Assembly (NCBI GenBank): GCA_003254885.1
Contig: QANT01002141.1
Coordinates: 1-61,784 of the forward strand
Reading direction: 5' to 3'
Origin: Purshia tridentata
Lineage: Eukaryota; Streptophyta; Magnoliopsida; Rosales; Rosaceae
DNA: 61,784 nt
Part shown: positions 1 to 11,181 of the stretch, piece by piece
How positions within the stretch are numbered: position 1 is the first letter of the stretch
Layout of the letters: each line of letters starts with the position of its first letter
Translations under genes and position numbers: made by a program
Notes under the pieces: model-generated
What the model was told of the DNA's origin: nothing
The model's database searches: none
Seen by the model: the letters and a program-made list of their open reading frames with translations, nothing else

Positions 1-175
1 AGGGAGGGGGAATCGAAGGAGAGAGGGGGAAGGGGAGGAAGGAGGAGAGAGGTGAAGGAGGCAGAAAGGAAGAAGGAGGGGAAGAAGGAGAAAGGGGGAG
101 GAGGAGCTACTAGTTGAAGGAAGGAGAGATAGATAGAGAGGGGGAGGAAGGAGAGAAAATAGAAGAAATGCATAA
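1..175. repeat. Purine-rich (GGA/GA) low-complexity tract
   Basis: Almost pure A and G on the plus strand, in irregular GGAGG, GAGAG and GGAAGG runs. No reading frame or RNA gene is visible. It may be the edge of a pyrimidine-rich 5' leader on the minus strand that lies mostly outside the window, but nothing here decides that. Confidence 0.7.
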
Positions 176-179
176 ATAG

Positions 180-1765
180 GGGGGTTGGGGGGTTAAAACA
201 CGACAGTTTTGGGCCACGAAGGTAGTTTCGTCACCCCAAAAGACTTTGAGCAATGAAACTACAGTTACGTTGTCCAAACAACACTTAGGGAGATGAAATT
301 ATTCGTTCGTTGCCCAAAAATTAAATTTTCAGCGGGATTTTATCTACCTAAAGTTTTAACTTTTTCGTGAAACTTATGTGACGAATTCATTCCGTCTCCC
401 AAGGGAACTCAGGGCGACGCAAACTAAACATTTGTCGCCTGAAGAGACCTCAAGCGACGAGTTATGATCTTCGTCGCCCAATCTCTAAAATATCCAAATT
501 TTCCGCAGAATTTTACTCGCCCAAATTTTTTTATTTTTCGCGAAATGTTTGGGCGACGAACCAATATCATCTCCTTAATGCACCTAAGGTGACGAAAATA
601 AAATTTTATGCGTCAAAAATAAAACCATCATCGCCTTAAGAAACTTAAAATGACGAACATACTAGTTCGTTGCCCAATCTCTCAAATTTTCCACCCAAGT
701 AATATCCCTTTTCCTGAAATTTGGGGCAACGAAATCAAGGTATACGTCGCCCAAACCCTCCAGTTCTTAATATATATTTTTCTTACAAATAGTATTATTT
801 TTCATACTTTTGACTTCCGTTACCAAACTTCCACAACTCCGATTAAGGTGATTTTTGGCAGGAATGATCTTTGAGTGGGGAAGATGGTCCCTGCAAAAAA
901 TCAGATCGATTGGAGTTCATCTAACCGTTTGATTGTCATTATATCCATCATAATCGTTCGTACGTACAATCGTTGATGTCTTACTTCCACAACTTCGATT
1001 GAGCTATGTTTTTGCACCGATGATCTTAGAGTGGGGAAACAAAATGAATGGTTCAGATTGGTGGCATGATCGGATTGCGAGCTTCTATATATAAATACAC
1101 TTGAATAGTATTAAGACATTAATTTTTTCCTTTGTTCCTATACGTTTCAATAATTGCGAATAAGACAACGTGACTTCAACGATCGAACCGTTCATTTTTT
1201 ACTATTGTACTTAAATTTCCTTTATGCAAATCACCACCACGATCGGAGTTGATCGGGCCGTTTGTTTAAAATCAAATTTGTGATCTCAGGAAGCCTTAAG
1301 GTGACGGAATAAAGGAGTACGTCTCCTAAAATACAGTTAGGCGACGAATCTCTAGTTTTTAGTCACCCTAGAGGACAGAGAGGCAACGAAAAGACTATAA
1401 TCGTCGCCCAAACCCTAAATCCATTATTTTCATACTTTTGTCTTCCATTACCGAACTTCCAAAACTCCGATTGAGGTGATTTTTGTCAGGGATGATCTTT
1501 GAGCGAGGAAGATGGTCCTTGCAAAAAATCAGATCGATCGAAGTTCATCTAACCGTTCGATCATTATTATATCCCCCTTGATCATTCGTACATTCTATTG
1601 TCGATGCCTTACTTCCACAACTTCGATTGAGCTATTTTTTTGCATCGATGATCTAAGAGTAGGGAAAAACATAATGAATGGTTCGGATTGGTAGAAGCAC
1701 GATCGGATTGCGAGCTTCTACATAGAAATACTTTTGAACAGTATAAAGATATTAACTATTTCGTT
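180..1765. mobile_element. CACTA-type subterminal repeat region with internal duplication
   Basis: The stretch is full of variants of a short motif, CGTCGCCCAA and its complement TTGGGCGACG, in both orientations (for example around 225, 300, 410, 470, 545, 745, 1325 and 1400). The same motif follows CACTAC termini at 6054 and 33310, so I read it as CACTA (En/Spm-like) subterminal sequence, where element-specific transposase binding sites normally cluster. A block of about 480 bases occurs twice, roughly 650-1130 and 1280-1765, about 627 bases apart. Both copies carry GATCTTTGAG, AAAATCAGATCGAT and CGGATTGCGAGCTTCTA in the same order. There is no coding capacity. No CACTA terminus is visible at the left end, so the element boundary is not defined. 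Confidence 0.6.
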
Positions 1766-2149
1766 TATTAGTATACGTGTTGACTGTAATCTAAGGGCTC
1801 CACAGCCTTCACGTAAACGCTTGATTTTTTTGAATTTTAGTGATTAATAATTGCAAATAACAATTGAGTGACTTCAACATTTGGAACCATGCATGGCCAT
1901 GGATTATCTGTTATTATGAATATTATTATTATTATTCTTATTCTTATTATCATTATCATAATTCTTCTTATTATCATTATCATTATTATTTTGTTGGTTC
2001 ATCTATACCCATAGTTAATTGAACATTAAATATGAAGCACAACAAATATGGTTGACAATTCATAATTCATAATTCATAATTCATAATATATCGATCCATA
2101 TACATGTAGTACGAAAATTCGAGACTACAATGATCAAGGTACCCTATAT
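1766..2149. other. AT-rich spacer, no gene seen
   Basis: It contains ATT/ATC trinucleotide-like runs (about 1915-1990) and a short direct repeat of TTCATAATTCATAA near 2060-2085. I see no coding or RNA signal. Confidence 0.6.
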
Positions 2150-5100
2150 TCCATCACCACCGTGAGGGGGCAGTGGCGGCGGGTACTATCATTCCATGAG
2201 CTCCCGCACGTAATGCTCATGCTTCTCTTTCTGCTGTTGCAGTGCCTGTTACACTTGCTCCCCCATCCTTAGTGTCAGATCATGCTCGAGCTGCCTTCGC
2301 AGCTCATGCTCGAGCTGCCTTCGTAGCTCATGCTCCCTCCGCTAGTGCTATTCTTTTGATGCCTGTAACTCGCCTGACAACTCCTACACCCACTGTGAAA
2401 ACGACCCCATTTCTGCAAAATGCTGAGTGGAAGTCGACCTGCCTTCGAGTTTCCAGAACATAACCCATCCATATCCCCTAACATCCATGCCGGGCCTAAG
2501 ACTAAGGGCACTGGACATAATACGGAGGCCAACATCGGGCTCTGGGACTATCGACTCCATAGGAGTGTTAGGAGGGAGCTCCTTGGCAGTCGCCAACTCC
2601 TCCAGGTACTTGGCTTTCTCGGCCAGCATAGCATCCTTTAAATTAAGTAAGAGGCAAGTTAAAAATTAGAAAATTAAGTATATATATATAAATAACAATT
2701 TTTAGATAAAGTTTAAAAATAAAAAACTAACATGCTTAGCCTTGGCGGCATCACATCCCGTTCGAACATACACCTCCCCATAGTTGTCAATCTCAGGGAA
2801 TTGTGATTCGGCCTGAAAAATAAAGCATTATTGTCCAATACCCAACAAATTAACAAGTTAAGTAATATATTTACCCGCCCAATTAAATAAAATGATGGCT
2901 AACCAATTGTCGCTCCTGCATGCGGTATGAGAAGGGTTTCGCTCCACTATGTTGCTTCATCTTCCTAGGGGCTTTGTGGTCCCCTTTGTTGGCGGCAAAC
3001 TTTTTCTGTCAATTAGGAGGCAAATTGCACTTGCTTTAGTATGTATTACTTTATGGAATTTTAGAATAAATATTTCAAATTCATATGGAATATAAAACGT
3101 ACCAAATAGGTCGAAGATACGAAATGAGTGCACAACCACTGCCACTAATCGGCCGACTCACCATCTCCTTAGGAGAGTTGGCCAATGCCTGCTCAGGTGA
3201 CCCCAAGGTGAGGAACGTCAGGTGGAGGTCGTACTTGAACTGTTTGTAGACTTTTACAAACAACATCTCCACATACGCAACCATGTCGGGATCTTCCCAA
3301 TTGACGTAATAGTTAACCTGTGAAAAATAGACATGAAAATGTTAGGAACGATCAAAATACACCAGTAATTGATGGACACTTATTAAACCCTATACTCACC
3401 GACAACAACCCATACATGTCCTGCTTGATCTGCTGATCAAGCTTTTTCAAACTAGGGGCAACCATGGGGTAGTTCGTATACAAACACTCGACCTCAGAAG
3501 TGAAGAGGCCCTTGGTCACGTGATCATATGGTCAGCCAAGGAGAGGATCGCATGAGATCCGGATTCGACGACTTGCTCGGGTGATCTTGGATTGCTTCAG
3601 GCCATGACTTGGGCCCCGCATGGCAGTCAAGGTGGAGGAGGAGCTAGAGAAGACTAGGGCAGAAGGAGAGAGGCCTATAGTCTGGTGGCACACACTCAGA
3701 TTGAGTAGGGTCGGGGCCGAGGGGGCTAGGATGAGGCCAAGGCCAGGATGACACCAATCTATGGCCCCACATCATCCACGGCCAAATCAGCGATGACCAC
3801 ATGGGAGAGGATACGGTGGCGGTATTGGGCTGCAAGGCCCTAGAGGATGAGGGCTTTGAGTAGCTGAGTAGTCACCAGGAGTGGTGCCACTCCTTCTAGA
3901 TTGCCTAAAGCTAAATGCCTTCATGATCGGTATTTGCAAAAAAAAAAAAAAAATTAATTAGAATTTAAGGAGAGAGGCCTATAGTCTGGTGGCACACACT
4001 CACATTGAGTGGGGTCGGGGCCGAGGTGGCTAGGACGAGGCCAAGGCCAGGATGGCACCAATCTATGGCCCCACATCATCCACGGCCAAATCAGCGGTGA
4101 CCACATGGGAGAGGATACGGTGGCGGTATCGGGCTGCAAGCCCCTAGAGGATGAGGGCTTTGAGTAGCTGAGTAGTCACCAAGAGTGGTGCCACTCCTAG
4201 ATTGCCTAAAGCTAAATGCCTTCATGATCGGTATTTGCAAAAAAAAAAAAAATTAATTAGAATTTTAGTCAACCACACCATTTATATATATCTTACCACT
4301 AACACAAAATATCATTTTACAAATGAAAAAGTCCAAAGTAATGACTCATTAAGCTACGTAATCATCATCACTAGAGTTACTATCATCGATATCATCTCCA
4401 TCATCATCATCATCCTCGAGACCGTCGAGATCATCATTGATGAAGTTAGAGGGGTTAATTCGAGGAATATGCATTAGATCAATTGATATGGCATCGATCT
4501 AAATTGGAGGCACATCGTGTATCTCGACTTGTGGTATGATGACATCGTCGTGAGCAGTGATTAATTGATTTAATACGTTCGAAGATGAATCTTCTTAATA
4601 TGCAGCGTCACCATCATCTTCCTTCTCGGGAACATCCTATATATTTCGATGTTGAATCATTGGGGTTACTTTTAAATCCCCACCTGCCTTCAGATCATCC
4701 AGATAAAATACTAGTTTGGCCATAATGTTGAGAATATATAGATCATCCTCAAACCACTAAGTGCTAGTGTTCACAGATGTTAAGTTGTAATCGCATTTAA
4801 TACTCCCATTTTTAGAAGGGTCAGTATCAAACAAATGACACTTAAACAACATAACCTCTAAGCGGTTTCTGTACAACACTTGATGGACACTTGTGAGCTC
4901 GCCGTAGAAGTTTGATTCATTGTCATCCCAGTTTCTTAGGACACAGACACCGCTGTTTTGGGTAGTCAACTTGTCATCACGAACCTTAGCCAAAAAACTA
5001 ACACTGTTCACAATACACCCGGAATAGGTTTCAACACGAATGACGCCCAAAGCCAACTTCATCAACTCCTCGTTCTACAATGGTGATTTATCATTCCCCA

Positions 5101-5400
5101 GATTTCACATCTGTTAAAAGACAATGTGCTTAAGTATATTACAAAAACCAACACAGACAATCATTGACAATCAAATTTTAATTATAATTACTTACATGTT
5201 CTCTAAACCATCCCGAAAACGAATCTTTGTGTTTTTTCTCATATTCTAAAGAATATAGGAGTTTCATTTCATCCTCACACTCTTTGAGAAATGGCAAGAC
5301 TTCTTCGCAGTTATTTAGTATGAACCAGTGCATGTCAATTTCTGAGAATTCACATATAGGAGCTTTGCCACATGGTCGCGTACTTTGAGAAAATATCGAA
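2150..5400 (-). pseudogene. Decayed CACTA element coding region (DUF4216-like relic)
   Basis: The clearest piece is 4757-5065, minus strand, 102 residues. It contains GVIRVETYSGCIVNSV, then TTQNSGVCVL, NFYGEL and VMLFKCHLFDTDP. This is the layout of the DUF4216 region found in the second open reading frame of many plant CACTA elements. Further along the same strand lie 3081-3284 (with YKQFKYDLHLTFLTLGSPEQ) and 2384-2629 (starting MLAEKAKYLEELA), which resemble the plant transposase_24/En-Spm type protein. The pieces are separated by stops, frameshifts and spacer, so no full protein survives. They lie next to CACTA-type subterminal repeats on both sides, which supports the assignment. The exact family is inferred from motif memory, not from a search. 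Confidence 0.6.
3663..4264. repeat. 304-base tandem duplication inside the CACTA relic
   Basis: AAGGAGAGAGGCCTATAG begins at 3663 and again at 3967. The two copies then run in parallel to an A-run followed by AATTAATTAGAATTT (near 3950-3966 and 4250-4264). They differ by a few substitutions and by one TTCT-containing insertion in the first copy. The high identity implies that the duplication is younger than the decay of the surrounding transposase sequence. Confidence 0.85.
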
Positions 5401-5859
5401 AGTGACGCATCTCGTTCACCACATGGTTGCAGTTATTGCTTCTGCCTATTCCACTTCAATGATTAAGTGCTCTTTAAATAGACAGCTCTCTTATTTTCTT
5501 TTTCTCACACACATTCTGTTTGAAGCTACAACCACATTTATCTACAACCACTTATATCTTCTTTTTTTCAAAAGACCACATACGTATACCTAACTTGATA
5601 TGTTGTCATCGTGTTCACGACGGTTAACGCACACAGAGGATAAAATACAAAGGAGAATGCTATTCACTTCTTTTTTCTTTTTCTTTTTAGAAGACCACAT
5701 ATACCTAACTTGATATGTTGTAATCGTGTTCGCAACGGTTAACGCACACGGGATAAAATACAAAGGAGAATGCTATTCACTTTTGTTACTAACATTATAT
5801 TTTATTATTCTCATTTCAAAATATAAAATTATTATCGGAACTGTTCATTTTTTCAAATC
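5401..5859. other. AT-rich spacer with a short duplicated segment
   Basis: CTAACTTGATATGTTGT followed by CGTGTTC and AACGGTTAACGCACAC occurs at about 5589-5630 and again at about 5706-5750, each followed by GATAAAATACAAAGGAGAA. This is a local duplication of about 115 bases. No gene is seen. Confidence 0.6.
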
Positions 5860-6053
5860 TAACTATGAAAATTATCTCTGTAAAAAAAATACCAAATTTG
5901 AAATCATTTGGTTATGTAATTGTAATCAAATAAACTAACGGTTTTAATAACAATTTGATTCATCATTAATTTATTTGTAACAATTACATGATATATCAAA
6001 CGATTTTCGATTTAGTTGATTTTTTTTAGAGATAATCTTTAAATAATTATTTA
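5860..6053. mobile_element. Foldback (MITE-like) element
   Basis: The left arm (about 5868-5930, with AAATTATCTCTGTAAAAAAAA and CATTTGGTTATG) is an imperfect reverse complement of the right arm (about 5975-6050, with CGATTTAGTTGATTTTTTTT and GATAATCTTTAAATAA). The same arm sequence recurs in single-arm form near 7090-7290 and as both arms at 15085-15480. A dispersed foldback family explains this best. Exact ends and a target duplication cannot be fixed by eye. Confidence 0.5.
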
Positions 6054-6565
6054 CACTACAACAGCTTCGTCGCCCCATGTTCTTTTTCGTCGCGCCTGGT
6101 TTTGAGCAATGAAACTTATTCATCGCCAAACTCGTCGCAGCAGCATGACTGCCCAAGGGTTCGGGCGACCACCATACATTATTCGTTGCCATAAACCACA
6201 TTTTGAGCGACGCAAGATCAACTTTAGGCGACTATAAAATTCGCCGCCCAATTAAACAACTTTGGGTGACAAGCACACCATGTTGTCTCCCCAAAGGCAT
6301 AGAGTGACAAATAATTTCATCTCCCTAAACCAACTTTAGGTGAGAAGAATCCACGATTGTTGCTTGATACATCTTTGGGCGACGAACACCGTCGTTGCCC
6401 TAACTGGCTTTGGGCGACCAATATCAATCTTCATCGCTCATAGGTTGTTTTTGGGTGGATTTTTCCCTAAAAAAATTCGTTGGCTTTGGGCAACGACAAA
6501 CTTATTGCGACTCCCAAAAGGACTTAGGGATACAAAAAGTTTCGTTGTCCAAAACCTATTAAAAA
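6054..6565. mobile_element. CACTA terminus with subterminal repeats
   Basis: CACTACAACAG begins at 6054. It is followed by about ten copies of the CGTCGCCC / GGGCGACGA type motif in alternating orientation up to about 6555. A CACTA end followed directly by dense subterminal repeats is the hallmark of En/Spm-like elements. The matching opposite terminus (TTGTAGTG) was not found nearby, so this is either a one-ended remnant or the end of an element cut by later insertions. Confidence 0.65.
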
Positions 6566-6755
6566 AATAAAAAAAATTAATATACAAATAACAAAATATA
6601 TTAATAAAATTATGAATATTTGTATTAATTACACAAATTAAAAAAATGTAAATTATGTTTGAGTTAGATGGTCGTTCGTGAACACATACGTCTAAAAACA
6701 GCGTAGGTTGCGTTGATACCAGTCCCATCAAAATGCAAGCCGAAATGCTTAGTAT

Positions 6756-6800
<45 letters not shown>

Positions 6801-7089
6801 ACCGAAACGAGAACAAAACAGAGGTGCATATCATGACCTGAATAAATGAAAGCATAACATCGTCTTTTTCTCTAAGATTAAATTTATCTACACAAAATAA
6901 TAATGCATAATAGCAAATCAAACCAAAATAATTATCTATTATCACAATAATTAAATTTAATAAATAAACTAAACAAAATTAAGGAAATCTAAGAAAATTG
7001 TATAATTAATATCAATTTTTCAATTTAAATAACAAAGTTAATCTAAATAACACCTTAAACTTTACTTTGCAAATTTAAAATATTTGTTT
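6566..7089. other. AT-rich spacer with an (AT)n microsatellite
   Basis: A perfect AT dinucleotide run of about 38 bases occupies 6759-6796. The rest is AT-rich and has no convincing coding or RNA signal. Confidence 0.7.
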
Positions 7090-7440
7090 AATCAAAGTAG
7101 ACAAACAAATGATTTTCAATTTGGTTAATTTTTTACAAGAATAATATTTGAATAAAAACCTAAATAATGGACTGTTTGGATTGTTGAAATGCTATATGGA
7201 AGCGGCCCTATAACGGATCTTGCAAATAAATTTATTTATGGGATCCCACGTTGGAAGGAGCCTATATATGTATATATATAAAAATATATCTATATATATA
7301 TATATATGTCCATATATATACACATATGCATCCACACCCCCTTTTATTTATATAGATATATGTATGCACATATATATACTCATAAAAATTTGTATTTTAA
7401 AATACTTTAGACTTAAGGTATTTCTTTAACAAAAATAGTA
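7090..7440. mobile_element. Single arm of a dispersed foldback element plus TATA-rich tail
   Basis: 7140-7270 (with GGACTGTTTGGATTGTTGAA, CTATATGGAAG and GGAAGGAGCCTATATAT) matches the right arm of the foldback element at 15350-15480 (GACGGTTCAGATTGTTAAAA, CTATATGGAGTAGG, GAAGGAGCCTATATAT). No partner arm is seen to the left. A TATATA-rich run with TATG interruptions follows at 7260-7385. Confidence 0.5.
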
Positions 7441-8470
7441 TTTAAAAACCCCATAGTTTTTCTAATTTAGCCTTCCCAATTATTTCGAAAGTACTATATA
7501 AAATCATGGGTTTGGAGTGTACGTTCGTGAGTTTATTTGAAATAAGCAAGTGACTGCTCGGCTCTCTAAGTCTTGAGCATTGGTTTTTTCTCTTTTTCTT
7601 TTTAATTGAAACAAGTACAAAACAACAATCAAAAATAGAAACCAAAAACATGAGAATTAAACAACAAACTAGCAAATAAACAAAACGAGTTCAGAGTACA
7701 GTTGTAACCTTAGCTTTCTACAAGTGCCAAAAGAAAACAATCGCTAACTAGTTAACTCTAAGGTTAGTAGTGTATCAAAACACTGAAAAAGGGTCTTAGA
7801 AGAAAAACCAAGATCTCACATTTACCATGCCTTTACCTTGTATTTTCAATTTCTAGGATTTTTCTTGAGAAAATCTCATGGTTTCTTTCAAGAGTTTAGG
7901 TTTTAAACATATGTGTTCTTTGGTTTTTATCAATTTCAATGCAAGTTTGTTACTTTGAATTGCATATTCTTAGTTCAGATTCACTTTCTTGCTTTTTAAT
8001 TCTTGCATAATTAGGTTTATTTGCATTCTTTATTGCTTTTATAAGAGTAGGGTAATTTAGATGTGTTTTATAGTTCGTACTCGTATTGTTAAAGATATAA
8101 CCGAAGGCCATTTATGTTTGGAATTTTCTTTTACTGTTAGTTATTATCTTTTAGATTTTGATTTTTCACCCATCACTTGCAGTTTCACATTCACTTATCG
8201 CATTATCATAACACCCGACACTCATGCACTATCCTAAGTCCTTGCCGCCAAGGCATTGAACCTGACATAGATCTCGTTCCTTCCTTGGTTCATGTTCGTT
8301 TGACCTGTTAGATCCACGTGCATTCATCATCTTTGTATACTTAGCCTCTCGGCCATATATTGGCATGCGCCATGCAAATGAGATAAGTAGTGCATGTGAC
8401 TAAATACCTAATTGCAAACCCATGAAGAGTTGTGACAGAGCATTTAAGCGTTGGTAGATAGAAATCGAGA
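7441..8470. other. Probable non-coding leader of a decayed retroelement
   Basis: There is no open frame worth calling. The stretch ends directly upstream of gag-like sequence on the plus strand, so it may be the remains of the LTR or leader of that element. No LTR end or primer binding site is recognised. Confidence 0.35.
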
Positions 8471-9900
8471 GCTTGAGCACTTGCTCTTGATGTCAAAAAA
8501 TCAAGCGTCGGTTGTGTTCGTGGTCAAAATCAGTGCAACCATTGTATCAACAGAAAGTGCAATTGCATAATCCATCAATCAAGGATTCTCTCGTCATAAT
8601 ACCCTTTTGGTCGATAGTATTGGCCAACAGACCAATGTGATTGAGGAACTGGTCGGTCAGGTTTCAAGGGTATTCACTACATGTAATGATCATAAAGCAG
8701 CCGCCAACCAAAACGTGCATGGGAAAGTTAAGGCCATTGCTCTGGTCATACAAGCTATGGTCAAAGAAATCAAAGGAACAACCATCGTCACAGCTGCTAC
8801 GGTGGCCTCGCACATCCCAGTTTCTGTACCTACTAAAGCTATTATCGTCAACACCTAGGCTATAGTAAGTCAGGCTGTACCCAATGGCAATGGTGTTTCA
8901 ACCATAACAGTCATTCCCCCACTACCTAGCAGCGGAAGGAGGACTCCTCCGGTTCGCAATCAAGTGCAACTTAATTTGCTACCATTAAATCCTCAGAATG
9001 TATCGTCGGGGCCACTAGGACCAGGGTTTAATTATGGTGGATCGCATGGTAACCCATACATGGTGCAAGTGCAGAATCCATACGGTCAACAACCATATCG
9101 TTACTTGCAGATGGGGGAAGGTTACCAACTAGTAGAAAATCAATGGCAGGCCCTATGGAGGCCGCCAATGGAAGAGGCACCACCAAATGCTCAACTTTTT
9201 ATTAGTCCGCAGGAGGAAGGAAATCGGCTGGTGTGCATGGACGAGCTTTAGACAGTCATAGAGGAAATGATAAGGGCCCTACCGAGAAGAAGCGAACGGT
9301 CACAATATTCAAAGCCTTATTCGGCTCAGGTAGATCAAGCAGAGCTTCCAAGGAACTTAAGAGTGCGGAACTTTGCCTTGTTTTCTGGGATGGATCGCAG
9401 TCATCAATTGAACATATTGCTCGGTTCATGGCTTAATGTGAAGAAGCAGCCGCTAACCATTTTGCAAAGCTAAGGCTCTTGTGAATTCCTTGACTTGATC
9501 AAATTTTACTTGGTTCTCTACACTTTCGAGAAACTACATCTAGAGTTGGCCTAAGATGGAACATGTTTTTCATGAGCAGTTTTACCGAACCGAGCCTGAA
9601 GTGACCGTGGCTAACTTAGCAAGAATGTCTCAATAAGGTCACGAGACTGCACAAGAGTTTCTAACATGGTTCAAACAAGCTAGAGGCTGTTTTGGTGTTC
9701 AACTCTCTAAAAGGGAGTTCGTACGAATTACGCAAGGGGGATTGAGTTATGATTTCAGAAAAATTATTTTGTTCTTCATCTAGGCATCTAATTTCACATT
9801 GATTGTTAGGGTTGCATTCAATTTTATGGACTACATTGATTTAGTTGATCTGCTAGTTGAGTTTGGAATGGTTGTTAAGAATTAAAATATTGGTGCAATT
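8471..9900 (+). pseudogene. Ty3/gypsy-type gag pseudogene
   Basis: Pieces in shifting plus-strand frames follow the order of a plant gypsy Gag. 8607-8858 and 8964-9251 are a Pro/Gln/Tyr-rich N-terminal part (PYGQQPYRYLQMGEGYQ). Next, 9267-9440 carries KPYSAQVDQAELPRNLRVRN and LFSGMD. Finally, 9540-9800 reads in fragments as a retrotransposon-gag core (VFHEQFYRTEPEVTVANLAR, TAQEFLTWFKQARG). Many stops and frameshifts interrupt it, and no protease, reverse transcriptase or integrase follows. The remains are therefore a dead, truncated element. Confidence 0.7.
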
Positions 9901-10134
9901 CGGCTTGTAGTGCTACTACAATAATATTTACAAAGCACTTTGTGCAGCCCTTCTACAAACACTACTGGCCCACAACATCTCTTTAGGAAAGGCTGCAATT
10001 GAATTGATCCCATTTCCTGAACTTGGTTCATCATTGTAAACAAGGAAACAAAATTGGTTGTTATGTTTTCTATATAATTTTCTAAACATGTGGAATGGAA
10101 GCACTGATTGAGTGGAGTTTATATGTAATTGTGC

Positions 10135-10425
10135 AGGAGCTTCGTTTAACTTGATTGGTGATGATCAGGATGAACATGCCATGTCAACATCCACAATAAT
10201 TGAGGTAATAACCTTGTACCTCATTGTACTTTTAACTTTTTCTGATTGCTAGGAAAACTAGGAAGCTTCAAATTTTATACATTAGATTATGTTGAGAGAG
10301 GGTTTATTTATGCTGTGTTCAAGTTAGACTTTATTCTAGTATCGCAGTATCTTTTTATTTTTTTGTTTAAAGGTTAAGACCGAAGGAGAATTTTATGATG
10401 CTTTAAAAGCAGCTGGCCTAATGTA
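10135..10425 (+). other. Two exon-like scraps of unknown origin
   Basis: A stretch after GTGCAG at about 10138 reads ASFNLIGDDQDEHAMSTS and ends at a donor-like GAG/GTAATA near 10204. A second stretch after TTTAAAG at about 10372 reads VKTEGEFYDALKAAGLM and then stops. Both have an AG before and the first has a GT after, and both look like protein rather than chance. I do not recognise the family. They may be a transduplicated or decayed host gene fragment, or the pattern may be coincidence. Confidence 0.3.
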
Positions 10426-10639
10426 AAGTTTGTAATGACCTACATAGTTTTAGCACAACCAATTTTGAGGCAAAAAAAAGACAAAGGTGGTGATATAGTA
10501 GCAAAGAGAATATTTCCAAAGAAATTTTGTTATGTATTTGATTTTCTTGATGGACCTTTTCAATGGGTTTGTTTAGTTTCTGTACATATTACTTTTAGTA
10601 ACAAAATAGGGCGTAGGTTTCAATTCATATTATCCCATG

Positions 10640-11181
10640 TGTTTATCACCTGATTATCATTATGTAATAGTAGCAATCAGGTATTAGTATTGTTTGGCTA
10701 TAATAATAGCTTAGATATTGTTATCTTGAATATTTGATTTTCTAGAGTTTGAATTTTAATTTTGTTGCAATTATTTTACTGTAGAATCGAAATAAGCTAT
10801 GGTTATTATTGCTTGCAAAAAATCCCAAAAACAAACCAATTTTTACAAATCCTACAAATCTTACATGTCTTTGCATAGTGAAAAATTAAAAATATTTACC
10901 GTTTGATAGTGACAATTCTTCATATGTGAGTAAAGAAATTGACTTTAAAAATAATAAAACTGTAGCGTGCTACAATAATATTATTATAATAATATCTATT
11001 TTACTTTAACAGATGGGTCTAATAAACAATAAATTTATAAAAATTGTATCCTTAAAAAAATAAAATAAAAAAACCCTTAAAAGAAAACCCTGATCATTTT
11101 ATCCGATTGCTTAACCCCTCTCCGGTTCTCCCGCTTCACTCGTTAGTCCGTAAAGTCGACTCACAGTCCCCAAAACGACCA
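10640..11181 (+). promoter_or_regulatory. Upstream region and probable 5' leader of the membrane protein gene
   Basis: It is AT-rich to about 11090, then changes to a C-rich stretch with TTAACCCCTCTCCGG and CTCGTTAGTCC just before the start codon, typical of a short plant 5' leader. No TATA box can be singled out because the whole region is AT-rich. Confidence 0.35.

Noticed and set aside
6759-6796. (AT)n run as a possible origin or regulatory site
   Set aside because: A plain dinucleotide microsatellite in AT-rich filler with no supporting context.
7220-7429. Open frame rich in Tyr and Ile
   Set aside because: A translation of a TATATA-rich repeat, with no protein character.
11107-11181. 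In-frame extension of the membrane protein upstream of ATG 11182
   Set aside because: It contains no ATG and would need a TTG start. The C-rich sequence fits a 5' leader.
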